64,000 bases of DNA from Tyto alba (taxonomy: Eukaryota; Chordata; Aves; Strigiformes; Tytonidae), in NCBI RefSeq assembly GCF_018691265.1, contig NW_024881261.1:23337374-23401373 (forward strand), in the 5' to 3' direction. The translations under genes and the position numbers were made by a program. The notes beneath the pieces were generated by a model. It saw only the letters and a program-made list of their open reading frames with translations. It did no database searches and was not told the origin of the DNA. Positions 1 through 12,996 of the stretch are shown here, in pieces. Positions within the stretch are counted from its first letter, which is position 1. Each line of letters starts with the position of its first letter.

Positions 1-3000
1 ATTACATGAATAGAAATAGGTATCCGAAGCTACAAAATCATGCATAAACAAAGACCCTAATCTGTGAAGTACAGGAAAAAATTGCTCAGAGAAACAGGAA
101 ACTAAAGAATAGAGTTGGAGATACTTGTTTTCCTGTGACATGAACTGGAGGCAGTAGTGGAACACTGTAAGAGGTGGAAATTGCTTTCTGAGAATTGAAT
201 TTGCTCTCTTGCCTCAAGCATCCCCATTCTTAACTAGCATTTGTTTCATACCAGCCAGAATATAATAAGCATATTCACCAGATACTCAAAAGGAAAGAAA
301 AGAAAATTCAACAAGCAAATATAGTAACAGATCAGTCTGTAAAACCAGCCAATATCTGAGCTCTCCAGCACGCCACCCTAGAAACAGCTGCCAACACTTA
401 ATTATTTAAATATTTTCTTCATTAAAATATCCACATAAGATATACATTGTGGGTTGGTGAAGGCTCAGCAGGATGCAGTCTAACTCCAAGTTGATCCCAG
501 TAAAACACAGCATGGAGTGGATTAGTGCAGTCTAAAACCAGCCAACAACAAAAGCTGAGCCCAGCTTAGAGGTCTGCTGCCCGACTTTGCCTGACTGTAC
601 AGTATCTGCTTTTTGTTTATACCATTTCGTATTCACAAGTATCCTGAAATAGTTATGGCTAGCACAGCCTGAAAATTTAGACAAATATACTTAATAATAA
701 TGGTCTTTCTGATCTCTGTACATTTCAGTTACGGAAAGATGCCTTAGTTCAAAGTAAAGCAGAAAGAAACAGGCTAAAATCATAGGCTATCCAGGGTAAG
801 GATGTTTGTAGCAATATCAATCTCTTCTACGCATGGAAAACTGCTATGAGTTAAGATCACTGGATAAATACAAATCCCTCCATAGGGCAGGGAGAAAACT
901 ACAAGAAGGGGCAATACTTCAGTAAGTCTCAACTCAGATTTATGATTAAAGCCATTCTGAAGCTGAGGCAGTTGCTGGTACCCAGAAGTTTTGACTTAGC
1001 ACTGGCCCTCTCCACGGGCTGCATGCAAATCAACAGCAAGTTTCTTCCAGTCCAAGAATCCCCAAAAGGTTGCATGCTTTCCCATGGTATACAAGATAAA
1101 AAAGGTAGGGGGGAAAAAAAAAAATCTAGTGTATTACCTTTTCAGGAGAGTAAAGAGAAAATACTAGCTCATGTGCGTGGGCAAAGGCAGGGTGCACTGC
1201 TGCTGCAGTCCCAGAGCAACACAGGTCCACTTCCACAGTGGCAGTATCTGAGCAGTTAAACTTGTGACCCCATGCTTTATGCTTTTTAAACTGTCTGTTT
1301 AGAAACAATGACACAACTGCCATAAAACTCTGATTTCAGTGATGTCTTTTTAATTCAAGAGTCCTGACATTGCTTACAGTGTGAAGCACTAGCCTTCATT
1401 GCATTAAGAAAAGCATTAAGGAAAATTCACACCAAAAAAAGCACAATTATTTGGTCTTAAAAGAACAAATTACTTTTCGCAAGAAGTGATTTGAGGTTGA
1501 AAATAAAGTGATAATTAAAAATCTAAGTTTGCTAAAATTAAATGAAGGAGGTGTACAAACTCATTAGAGCTAGATCTAGAAAAATGACTTTTCCACATAT
1601 CCTCACACTTACTAGCAATTATAGAATTCAATTAAAATAACAAGCATTCAGTGTTCACTTACTGTGAAACTAATCAGCATTATTCAGGCACTCAAACACA
1701 TACTTAATGCAGGTTCATATACACAGAATGGATTCAGCGTGCTCACGGTGAGCATAACCAATCCTGAGCACCTGGGTTGGTGTAACTCCAGAAACTCCAT
1801 TTAGAAGTTGATTTTGATCAGCTGAGGATCTACATACAGATTTGCTGCATGCAAGTAGAAATAACTGCGTTTAGGTTGAGGAAATTATGGTGCACGTTTG
1901 GAGTTGTGAACACGCTTCAGTGCCTTTCTGTATCAGGGCTACAGAGTTATTCTACCCGTTTCCCACATGCTTAACACAAACCTCATACCGAAGTCCTATC
2001 AGGCCTATCTTAGCCCTAAGGCTGCTCTTGGGACCCCAGATACATGGTCCAGCCAGATAGCACATCTGGCTCCATGGTCCCGGTACAGCAAAGTGTTGCC
2101 TTCTGTAACACTTGGAAAGGTATATGCTGTAGGTCAGTGTGCTATGTCTTGATGGTACATCCTTAGACAGAGCAGTCCCTGCCAGGTTGGTCAGACAGGC
2201 TGTCAGCTGTGGGAGCAGATGGGTCTGGAAACACTTGCTGCTCCCACTTCCCCTCGAGACCTTCCTGTAGACATGGCCAAGCCATTCCTGTAGACACACA
2301 GGCAAGTATGCACAGCAGCACTTCAGAAGGGACCCTTTCAAAGGGAACCAAAAATGAGATCCCACGTGACCACATTAAAAACAGAGAAACTAGTATGGCC
2401 AGATCAGGCAAAACAAAACAAAACATAACAACAACAACGACTCAAAACCCCTCAAATGTCTCCTTCCAGCTCCCTGCTCTAACCAGCTGCCATTGTCTCC
2501 TTGCCAGACTGGAATTCTTGCCAAATGTGACAGACATACAACACAGGCTTCAAAGCTGCAGACATTCAAAACACAATGAAAGGTAATGAATTCCTCAGGG
2601 CACAAACCAGCAACTGTAGCCCTGAACATGCCAGTGTCCATACATAACATCCACCAACTCCTTGTCAGTTCAATCATCTCTCTAGATGGACATTTAATGC
2701 TTCCTTCCTCCTTTTCACCCCCAGTACATTTCTTCCAGGGCTGCAGCTCCTTCCCTACTTGGTGTGGAAAAGAGCTGTGCATTTAGAAGCCTATTTAGGA
2801 GGAATGCAGATAAGTGGCAACTACTTCTGCACAGCAGTCTCTGGATTATCTCATATGCTCTAAACATTCGAGTACATTGGCAGGGGGTACAAACAGTACA
2901 TTAATAGTTCTGAGCAAGGACACACGCTCTTAAATCACTGGTATCTCAGCTAAGAGTTGCACGCAGTGGTTATTTTTTGTGGTCTAAAGTGTGTGTGTAG

Positions 3001-4280
3001 AAAAGTAATTTCCTTTTGGTTGTTGTCTTGTTATTATTGACAGCTTTGATGTCTTGCACAGGTTTTGAAAACAATTGCTAAACATGAGATGAGCATTCAA
3101 AACTTATTGGGCAAGTGACTTATATTCCTGAGATTTGAACTCCTGCTTTATCTTCTCAGTTCTGAGTTTTTTTACATTTTCAAAGTTTTCTTTCCATACA
3201 CAAGAGCTTGAAGTGTTTTGTGGCTGCATTTAAATGAAAAATCAAATTCTTATTTATATTAGTATAATCTATGAGTTGAGGTTTTTAGAAAAACGATAAG
3301 CTTTCAGACTTAAAGGATGATCAGCAATCACAAAACTTACTTTTCACTTGGTCAGCTCTCACACATCAGACAGCACTCACCTGTTTAGCCCCTGGCTCAG
3401 ATCCTTTCTCACATTGCCACCAGTGTCCCTGATCCAGATGCTCTGCTCAATCAGCCATGTCAGCAAGGCAGAGTCCCAGATTTGGGAAGTGGGTAAAGAA
3501 CTGCACTGCAGCCAGTGCCTCCTAGCAGGAGGTCCCTCAGCTTAAAGCAACTTGCAGGAAAGCACATCTCCTCTGTACTTCTCACTTTGTATCACATAAA
3601 ATGTGGCAGGAAAAAATAACTAGCATACAGGAGACAGCTCCAGGTTAACCCAAGCAATCAGCTCTCTCTCCAAGAATCATTATTCTCTTATCCTGAAATA
3701 CTGAGAGAAATGTTGCCTGTCATTTTTATTTTAAGGGTTAAAGAACATCCTGTCATTCCTTCAGAAGACATTATCCTCCTAAGAATAAATGTCATGAAAA
3801 GACTATGAATAAGCAAGCAGTGCACATAGAAGGATCATACCAATTCTGTACAAGACAAGAGCCTCCCCCCACTCCTCAGCAAGTGTTAAGAGAGCAGAGA
3901 GGGAGCAGTGAAAGCTCACTACATTAAACAAATAGCAGCATAGAACAGGAGTCTGGATAAGGTGTTCTTATAAATAATTAAACTTACAGCTGTTAGAATA
4001 AATAAACATAGCACATTTCATATGCAGCATTGCTGGGGTTGTTTTTATTTAAAAATACAGTGCATATGTTTGTTCGGGCAAAACTAAGTTATCTGAGGTA
4101 TATGTGCCAGGTTTTTGTGCAATTTAAGAGGAATGTGCCACTCAATAATGAAAGTCAAATAAGAAATGTAAATTAGGAGATGTGGCTTTAAGAACTCAAA
4201 GATACTTTTGAACTAAATCATGGTACAGTCATCAACTTCTGAGTAAACAAAGTTTAGCTGCAACCTGAGTTAACTCAGTT
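1..4280. other. Unique non-coding stretch, no gene recognised
   Basis: I see no recognisable protein, RNA gene or young transposon here. Open frames are short (137 codons at most), overlap one another on both strands and match no protein I know. An (AAAAC)-type simple tract lies at about 2408-2440. A pyrimidine tract followed by AG at about 2698-2724 (+) and a consensus donor (CAG/GTGAGT) near 3377 (-) look like splice signals, but single sites of this quality are expected by chance. Likely intron or intergenic DNA. Confidence 0.6.
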
Positions 4281-4285
4281 CAAGG

Positions 4286-4625
4286 TCACCACTTTTGGAG
4301 CAGGGGGCAGAAAAGTATCTCCTGGGTCATCAGGCCTACTCCCATGCTATTGCAGGCAACTGTGTCATACAATCCTATGCAAGAACATTTCACGTTCCAG
4401 CTTAAAACTGGTAAGGTTTCCTGCCTCCACTGCTCCTCCTGGAAACTGGCTCCAGAACTCATTCCTCTTACGGCTTGAATGCTGCTTCTGATTAGCAACC
4501 TAGATTTAATTCATGAACAAATACAGCTAAATTGTTTTGCACCAACACAACTTCTCTGTTTAAGCAGCTCTTCCTTCTTATGCTCACCCCCATCCACGCA
4601 TTTTTAGAAAGTGATTGCACCTTGG
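4286..4625 (-). repeat. Ancient CR1 LINE 3' end, antisense
   Basis: Read on the minus strand, this matches my memory of the 3' end of old amniote CR1 elements. The last part of the reverse-transcriptase region and the 3' tail are recognisable: the 'gaatgagttctggagccagtttcc' region (4442-4465), then the 'ttttaagctggaacgtgaaatg' region (about 4385-4410). After that come the 'gcctgcaatagcatgggagtaggcctgatgacccaggag' tail motifs (about 4318-4358). The copy is 5'-truncated, as is usual for CR1, strongly diverged and has no intact frame. It is a fossil with no coding capacity. Family assignment rests on recalled consensus motifs; subfamily not determined. Confidence 0.7.
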
Positions 4626-6544
4626 GGTCTTTGTTTTTTGAGCCTGTAAACAAGCATTTCCAAAACAATTGGTCTGCATGTTGTCACCCATCTCATTAAA
4701 ATGTGGCAAATAGCAGAAGATTTTAAAAGTCTGGCAGTCCAAAGTCTAAACTCTGCTCAATGTCACAGAACGAGAGAGCAAAGCCTACAGCCGACATGCC
4801 CAAAAGTGGACAAGTAAGGTTTAAAAGGTAAATCAGCTTTTTTGGTGCATTCTAATTTGGGCCTTTCTACTAAAAATAATTCTATGGTCAGTGCCAGTTC
4901 AGATAGTGATTTGATGTCTGCAGGGACCTCTGACCTCCCTGCAAAGAAATAGACTGGAATAATTTCACATCAGCCACTGAACCTTTGTTAAGTGACAACG
5001 ACTTATACCTGCAGGGCTGTGGGGATGAAAGGTGGCTCCTGCTTGAGCCATCAACTTCCTGCTCTGATACAGACACAGGGCTTGGAAAACAGCCATCTAA
5101 GAGGGTTGCTTGGTACAGAGCAGACAGAAGAGTAACTTGACATGCAGTGCATCACTGGTTCCCTCTGGATAAGTTAACTGCTCTTATCAGTAGCCTTACA
5201 GTCAAAAACATTTCTTCTCATGACAGCAGATTTTAAATAGACAGTAACTGGGCTCTGACTTCCTCCTGAGTCTGTCATGACCGCCCTGTTTTTTGTATTT
5301 GATGGCTGAGATCATGGTGACAGTAGCTGTGGCCTATGTATCATTCGTATCTGCCAAAGAAACGAATGCCTCTGTGCCACACCCATACGCTCAAGCAGTT
5401 CATGTGAATATTTTAAAACTTCAGAAGGAAAATTAAAAGTTTCTAGGATATTTTAAATAAAACCTTATATTCATCTCAGCAGGAGACACAAGGCACAGCA
5501 TTTGAGAGCAGCAGAAGCTGAGATTTCTGCTCAGATTTATCTGTGATATGTATGCTAACACCTCATAGATGGAAGCACTTTACAAACAAGTGTTATACAA
5601 CAGAGCTCACTGGGCACAGCTCTTCAGCTGCCAACTCCAGAAGGAAAGCTGTAAATGATTTAAGAGCATACTGCAACCTGGGACCATTCAGAACACTGAA
5701 CTCAACTGAGAGTCATACAGGAATTTGAGCAGGGAACATGTAACTACTGAAATTAGGATTTATTTACCTTTAAGGTGTAATTAATTCAATGACACCAGAT
5801 TTACATTTTTGCAAAAGGGAAATCTTTCAGACAATCTACAATGACTGCACCTAGCCAATAGGATGCTGGTTGTATACTTCATCTGGAAGAAACAGAAGAT
5901 TCATTGAGTTCAAGCTGTTGTGAGACTATGTGTAAGAGCTGTGCAGCTGGGATGCTCTGCATACTGCACTTAACTCCCTGTACACCTCTGATATGGGGCC
6001 ACTTGTGCCACTGCAGAACAATTGCTGTAAATAAACAGACCCAAATTCCAGAAGCCCTAATTATGTATAACAATAGATTCATTCAGCTGACTGCAGAATT
6101 GAGGGACACACTACATTGCATTTACTACAGTGAATGGCATTCTACAAACACGATCAATTAGATCATCTAAACAACAACTAGCAGCTTCTCTTGTATGATT
6201 TTGTATAACAAAGACAACAAAGGCTGTCTTCACCTCTGTCACACACTCTCAGACAGCGAAGTAGTAAATAAGAGGAATTTACATTAAGTAGAAATACTAA
6301 TTAGAGGGTGACTAGTGTCACAAAGTTCAAATCCAGATTACAAGTATTTCACAAAAATGAGGGTAAAGAGAAGATTCTGATGCACCTCTGACATAAACCA
6401 AATACTTTAATGCTACAGACCAACTTATACCATCCCAGACACATCCTGAGATTCCTAGTTGTATAAGACAGAGGAATTGCACAGGCACTGGTGAATGCTC
6501 ACTGTGGCAACCACACCAAACATTAATTTTTAATTATAGCATCT

Positions 6545-6665
6545 GCTAGCACTAGCAGTTTTGAAGCTCTGCACAAGCAATCACTAAGCACAGCTAACAC
6601 TTTTCAAGGCATGTAGGTGATATTCCTATTTTACACATAAGTGGAAGATTTTGGCCTCTATTCTA
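6545..6665 (+). repeat. Possible MIR/CORE-SINE-like fragment
   Basis: The order of motifs resembles the middle of old amniote MIR-type SINEs: a 'gaagctctgcacaagcaatcac' stretch (6562-6583), then 'ggcatgtaggtgatattcctattttacacataag' across 6608-6641. That corresponds to the 'aggtaggtattattcccattttacagatgagg' core. It is heavily diverged and no ends can be placed. Call rests on recalled motif order only. Confidence 0.35.
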
Positions 6666-6710
6666 TGCAACATCTGAAATCAGCTAGGCTGGCACAGACT
6701 AACAAGGTGC

Positions 6711-6740
6711 ATGTATCAGTCTGTATCAGTATGTATCAGT
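6711..6740 (+). repeat. 10-bp tandem repeat, three units
   Basis: Three consecutive 10-mers read atgtatcagt, ctgtatcagt and atgtatcagt. They differ only in the first base of the middle unit. A further partial unit cannot be followed into the flanking tttttatag. Recent replication slippage is the simplest origin. Confidence 0.9.
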
Positions 6741-8209
6741 TTTTATAGTTTCAGAATAAGCAAAACCAGTTCAAGAGTTGCTGTCATTTAGACACAACCA
6801 CAATGACCTCCAGGAAACCACATAAAGCTAAGTCTAGCCAATGCATATGGGGAGCCAGGCATACAATACCTCCAACACACCTTTGACAAGTCTAGGGATG
6901 GAAGTTGAAATTTGACAGAGTCATTCTCCTTAGCCTTTGCCAACATGGAGGTATTGCTACACTAGAAAAACTGCCAGAGAACTGATTCATCTACCTGAAT
7001 ATCAGGCACAAAAAGGTCCCAGCAAAACTCAGAAGGCTGGTCTCTGTCACGCATCCAAGGCCAGACAGCAAACCCATGCCTGCCAGGGAATTCAGGCTGG
7101 AGTCCTGGCTTGCTAGCCTTGTTGGACTGTGCTGCCTCTAAAGTCACCTACACACTGGAATGAAGAACACAGTGACTGCTCCTCTATTCAGTACTGAAAA
7201 CACTGAGAAAACCAAACTGCTGGGTTAAGCATCAGTCTGACATTCAAAGTGTCTCCAGAAATAGCAGAAATTTACATTCCAGAAGCCAGTCTTCATCTTC
7301 GCTTTCCTCTGACTCCTTCAGTCTCAGGTGACCAAGTTCACGTATTGTTGAGAACTCCACATCTATTCTCATCATTTTCATTGTATCAGCTGCCTCGGAA
7401 CCAGCATTCAGGAACTCCTTTCAATCCCTCCTACTCATAAAAATAGTCATGAGAAAGATCCAGTCACTAGGGTAAGGAGGCAAGGACCTACTCATTTCCC
7501 TTAATGAGGACAAAAACCCACATAATGACCACCTTGATAGCTCCTCTCTTTTCAAGCAGCAACTTGAAAACGTATCCAAATGAAAGAAGCAATCTGAAAA
7601 TCAGTGTGTGCTGCTCCAACAGACCTACCCACTCAGTGCACATCAGCATACTCCAGTGCTGTTCACTGGAGTTCAGCTCACAGCAGCTCTAGGAGGGTTA
7701 GCTTTGACTAACTGTGGCTAAGAAACATAATGGTGTCCTTACCTTGATTCAGGCTTTTCAGTTAACGGTGCCATTTTCTTAGTCCCTCGATTTCACTCCA
7801 TAAGAGGCACGAAAGGGTTAAGGAAACCCTTCACTGTGTTGCCCAGTCACTTGACTGCTGAGGTATAACAAGAAATTTGTGGAGGCATCTGTCTGTCTCT
7901 CTGGCACCCTTAAATACTTTGCTCCTCCTACTGCTGTGCTTTAATTAGCCAGTTGGTTCTTAGTCACCCCGTCCTGTCACTATGCTTGCTCACCATCAGC
8001 CACCCCCACCCAGCCTGCCTGTCACTCCCATGCCACTGTCATCACAAAAGACACTGCCTTTTCCTCAAGCTCTGGAGCTGGGGAAAATAAAGAGAGAAAG
8101 TTTGGAGGTGACATTCCATGGTAGCATGGGTATGGGATGCACTTCAGAAGGGAAGTGACAGGCAGACCTTGATGAAATATTAAAGTACAGGGAAAGTACT
8201 TGAAAAAGC

Positions 8210-8276
8210 TTTTTTTTTTTTAAACAAAACAAAACAGAACACAAACAAACAAACAAAAAACAAACCAAAAAAAAAC
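8210..8276 (+). repeat. T12 run followed by A/C-rich simple tract
   Basis: Twelve T residues (8210-8221) are followed directly by an A-rich, (AAAC)-like tract to about 8276. The junction aaaaagcttttt (around 8203-8214) is self-complementary, so this spot can form a small hairpin. Low-complexity sequence without gene content. Confidence 0.9.
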
Positions 8277-9338
8277 CAGGCAGCATCCATCTGCTTGTCA
8301 AGGAAGGAATATTTTCATTAGCGCTGGATATGGCAGATCTTATTTCAATGGGTAGGAGCTGAAGGGGCCACTAAAGTTTCTGCACTTGGCAGCTGAGATT
8401 ATAGCATAAATGCCTGACATGACACAAAAGGTAACTAATGGCCTGCATCGTTATTACATATTATATGCCCACTCCATGGTCACCGTAACAGGCATCAAAG
8501 GAACTTTTAAATCACAAACTATACTAGGGTGTCCCTAGAGTTGAGTGTTCCCACCACAGTGCAGCCTGACTCCCCTCTAGACAGCCTAAAGCTCACAGTG
8601 GAGTGGTGGTGGCACCAGCTTTTAGGAGTATGAGGGTATACTCCCATATCCCCAGGCCTGGGCAGCCTGTTGCTAAGGAAGGTTGGTAAGCAGCACAGGA
8701 TCACCCTTCTTTCCACAGCGAACATCTATGGAACAAACAACTGGAACCAAGACTTCTGAAATCAGACCTTGGAGATTGGTCCACACAAGACTAAGTGATA
8801 GCTTAATAGGAGAAATAATTTGAAGCAGACTCTTAAATCTCTTGGTACTGTCCTCTGTCACCAGACCACAGCAACCAGTGCACCAATCACTGCTAGCTTT
8901 CCTGACTGACACCCCAGAGTGTCTCTGTCTGCAGCCTGTCTCTGGATTTTGATTTCTCTAATGTGTGTACAGGCATTAATCTTCTGCCAAACTTACAGAC
9001 TGAAAAAAATGTACGGAAAATTATTTCAAGGAGAGCATCTCAGAATTCAAAGACCTAGAAAGCAACACAAATGGCGAGAGCTGCTGATTGCAGAAGGACA
9101 TAGAGCAAAGGTTACTGTGTGGGTCAACACTTATTAACGTCAGATTCTTTCAGTTAAATGTTAGTGAAGGACACAGAACAAAGGTCTCAAATACCTACAG
9201 ACGTAAAATCATACTGATGCAGTGTGAAATGATGACTGAGGTTCTGTCAGCAACACAAGCTCCCCTTTTTCCTCCCCAATACACCTTTCAGCATCCCAAT
9301 ACTTACCTCCCAACAAACGAGGCATTTAATTGTTAGCC

Positions 9339-9392
9339 AATAAAAACCATCATCATTAAAATCATGTAATAAAAACCATCATCATTAAAATG
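9339..9392 (+). repeat. Tandem duplication, period 29 bp
   Basis: The string aataaaaaccatcatcatta plus four further bases occurs at 9339-9362 and again, identically, from 9368. The period is 29 bp with a short spacer (catgt) between copies. The perfect identity of the copies suggests a recent local duplication. Confidence 0.9.
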
Positions 9393-12300
9393 TTGAGAGA
9401 GTAGAAACCATACTGTAAAGGTAACAGCTAGTGAATGAAAGAATGGCAACTAGGGAGAAGCAAACTATGGAAGGATCCAGGGACTGGCCCAGGTCCAAAC
9501 TTAGGAAAGTTCAGATGAAGGATTGGGTCTGAAACACTCTTGGTCTTTGCAGGAATCAGCTTAGACAACCTTCAAACAACTCGGCAAGGAGGGAGGAGTT
9601 TCTGCTACAGACAACCATTTGGATGGAAAACCGATTTTTCACAGAATTTGCTCTTCCATTTGGGTGAAGGGAGAACTGGGCAGCAAGATCTGCATGACTG
9701 CATGGCCACATAGCTTGGCTGTTTCCAAAGTCAACATTGAGTGTAGGATAAAAAGCTTTATGAAGTGTTGCTGTTTTACCATGAACTCAGTAATAAGTGT
9801 ACTATGCATTGCAGCTTTCCTGGCATCTACTGATGCACAATCACAACTGTATCTTTCCCCCAGAATACCCATGTCTTTGTGAAAGACAACATCACCATAA
9901 CAGCTGAAGGAAATAGCAAAAGGGACAAGCCAATTTGCATAACAATGGAACACTGGCATAATAGGGGTAGATGCCATTTCTAGGATGTTCTGGATCACTG
10001 TGCTAGAAGCCACTGGACAAGCCTACTCTCATAATGTCTGATTTGCTATCAAGGTCATGAACAAATCCTTTCACTAGAGGAGTGGGTTGTTCCAGTTACA
10101 AGCTACCCTGGAAAGTTTGCTGCACAGTCCACACAGTTTTCATGTTTTGATAAATGTCACACAGCCATACAAGTTCTTTTATGCCACCCCAATATGCCAT
10201 GGGGCTAGGCTTACCAGCCACCAGGAGAGGTCAAAGATGTGCTGTGAGATGCAGTTTAGAAAAGGAGGTACTTTTGATAGATCCAGGAGATGCTAAGCAA
10301 AAGTGATTGCGCTTACTTGGTTCTGCAGATGGAAGGGGAAGGCATACAAACTTACATCTCGTCTGTGCTTTTAGTTCTGTTCCCTCTGAGTTCTGGAGTT
10401 TGAATTGCAAAACAAAACTCAGCCAAAATAACACACTGCTGCTAGAGTTCCACCCAGTACCATGAATGAGAACAAAGTCATTCACACAGCATCTTCACCC
10501 TGCTGGGTTGGAGCTTCTGCTTTGTTACAAAACAGCCACGCAGGCTCTGGTTAGGATAGTTTTACAGCACCCTCCCTGCTATCAGATATGAGCCCTAGCT
10601 TGCCCCAAAGCCACCAAAACACCCCAATTCCCTTGGATGCCTCAGACACGAGCCCGGACCCTGAAGCTCAGTCCTCCCCAGCTGGAAGCTATGGGAACCA
10701 GTGTCACCACATAATGAAATACTGCTGCCAGCAGCCCCTGCAACCTGCCAGGCAGCTTAATGCAACAGTACAAGGACTCAGGAAGCACTTATAGCTGAAT
10801 CTGCATGGCATGAAGGCATTCAGACTGTCACCAGAGACTGAGCAATACTCCTTGTCAAGATGTATACATGCCTCTTAAGAGCTCTAGATAGGAACTTAAT
10901 CTGACAGTCATAGCAAGTCTGCAGGGCACAAGAAGTTAAGGGCTAGCAGGATGCCCTTGTAACAACAATGTGTGTATTAACACAGTGAAAGCACATAACC
11001 TACTAAGTGTACAGAGGGAACAGCACAGGCTACAAGACAAACTGCTAGAAAATTTACTCAAACAGCTGAAAAAAAAGCAAATGCTTAATTTGGCTTCCTT
11101 GCTGAAGACCGAAGAGCTGTCCTAGTGTCCCTTCTGGCTACTGGAGATAAGGGATCTGCTGTAGGCTGGCAATCCCTCATTTAAAACAGAAAAAAAAAAT
11201 TACTACCTGGTAGGATCACAGTTTACCAGGATTTGGGATCTGCAGCACCTTCAGGCAGATATCTGTGAGAGGCATGGCTCTCACTGCTGTCTTCTAATGA
11301 CTGGAGAACTCAGCAGGATCTGGAAAGCACTGCCTCACACCAACACAAGCTGGGAGTGATCAGCTGTTCAGCAGTCACCTGAGTAGCAGTTCCTCCCTGC
11401 TCCCACTGATCTGCTGACCTATTTAAACTCTCATACATAAAAGAAAGTATATCCTTGCCCATCTACCCTGAACAATTGCTGACTCCGGTCCAAGCAATTT
11501 TGTGCAATTCAGGACCTGCTAAATACAACACTGCAGGGGAAAAACTTAGGGCTCAGCTGTACTTACCAAAGTCCATGAAATTAATGGTAGTTACAGCATG
11601 CAATCAACAAAATGTTCATCCTCATGCCCACATAAGCATCTCCAGCCCTTTGTATCCTGTAACATCACTTACACTTAGGCAAAATGGAAGCAAAATTTGC
11701 ATGCTGTGATTTGTGGCATATGTGCCAAACTGCGGCGTGGTACACAAGGCTTATGCTCAATGACCACTGGATTGTATGTGACAGGAGAACCCAGGCTTTC
11801 TTCCTTTACTACAGAAGACCACCAATGGCACTTCACATAACACACTCAGTTCAGACCAGGGCCATCCTTATTGATCCAACCAGCACCTCATTCAATGAAA
11901 GGCACCGCTGGCTGCTAAAGTAACAGAATACAGCCCAATCAATATTAAAAGCTTTTGTAATGGCACTAGCTGTTTACCAGTGCTCTTAACCTTTGTGTTG
12001 TACAGCTTAAACTAACCTTAAGGTACAGTCAGTGCAAAATCATCTCCTATATGACACACAAAGAAGCTGATTTTTCTAAAATTCTCTCATTTTTCTTCAG
12101 ACTCAAAATACTCAGATATTTAGCATAATCTCTGCGTCAGCACCTAAGCTTACTGCCTCTTTCAATGACAGTGATTTGGTAGGTTGCTGAGGGCAAAAAA
12201 GGAGAGGTAGAAGTGCAGTAAAGAAGGGAACTAGCAGAAATAGCAGAAGCAGCAAAGAAAATTCAGACTGTGCTCTCTTTCCATCTCAGTATTTTTCTGC

Positions 12301-12979
12301 AGAGCTTTCCCTGCACCCTAATTGCTAACGGCAAGTGAATATCAAATCAGGCTACCCACTGCTGATTCTCTGTTGTCCAGGAACAGAACTACAGAGCCAA
12401 AAGCAGCAGCATATCTTCCAGTAGGCAAGCCTGGGCATTCATGGAAATTAGGTCCCAGCAGTTCTGCCCAATGTACTTGCTCTGTGTGTCCTTAACAAGT
12501 TGAGAGCCAGCCCAAAACACCAGGCTGAAGAGAAATTTGGATTTGCCTCTAATTTGGCCAGCTGGTTGGAATTAATAACCAGTTACATTTGTAACTGTGA
12601 AAGCTAATGAGACATTAATCATATCTCACAGTTCACAGCCGAAAGTCATTGCCTTTGGGACTTGATGAGGGTTTAAGTTCTCCCTTCTCATTGATTCCTC
12701 TCCCTCAAACTGTGGCTGCCACAAAGTTTTGAAGGCCTCACTGACTTTAAATCCATCCTTTAGGGGCAACACTTGGGTATAGGTGTATTGAGAGGAAACG
12801 TGCTCCAACCTCTTCAAGGAGATGAAGACAAAAGCTGATCTTCCCCCATCCCCTCCCACCACACCAACATTTCTTCTCAGAGGAAAGAAACAGCAACTGG
12901 ATGACTAAGTAATGATAATGACTGCTGCTCAGTGCACTGCTGGGCTCTGATTAGATTCTTCTTGGCTTCTAACCAGATT

Positions 12980-12996
12980 AAAAAAAAAAAAAAAAA
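12980..12996 (+). repeat. Poly-A run (A17)
   Basis: Seventeen consecutive A residues, followed by gcc and an A/C-rich stretch. There is no gene-like sequence upstream that would make it the tail of a processed pseudogene, so it is a plain homopolymer. Confidence 0.95.

Larger units (their letters stand above)
4626..12540. other. Unique non-coding stretch with small simple repeats
   Basis: No gene recognised. Contents that can be supported are a MIR-like fragment (about 6545-6665), three 10-bp tandem units (6711-6740), a T-run plus A/C-rich tract (8210-8276) and a 29-bp-period duplication (9339-9392). Open frames on both strands at 9619-10013 overlap and look random. A consensus-like donor on the minus strand near 9301-9308 (GAG/GTAAGT) has no convincing open exon upstream of it. 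Confidence 0.55.

Noticed and set aside
1126..1323. Minus-strand frame ending at GAAAAG/gtaata, considered as an exon
   Set aside because: Donor is off-consensus after gtaa and the acceptor is weak; translation not recognised.
3382..3510. Minus-strand open stretch (includes DSALLTWLIEQSIWIRD) ending at CAG/gtgagt
   Set aside because: The donor is near perfect, but no pyrimidine tract lies before any usable AG, so no exon start can be placed.
9639..10013. 124-codon minus-strand frame considered as transposase remnant
   Set aside because: No DDE-type spacing or recognised motif; a plus-strand frame overlaps it almost fully, and composition looks random.
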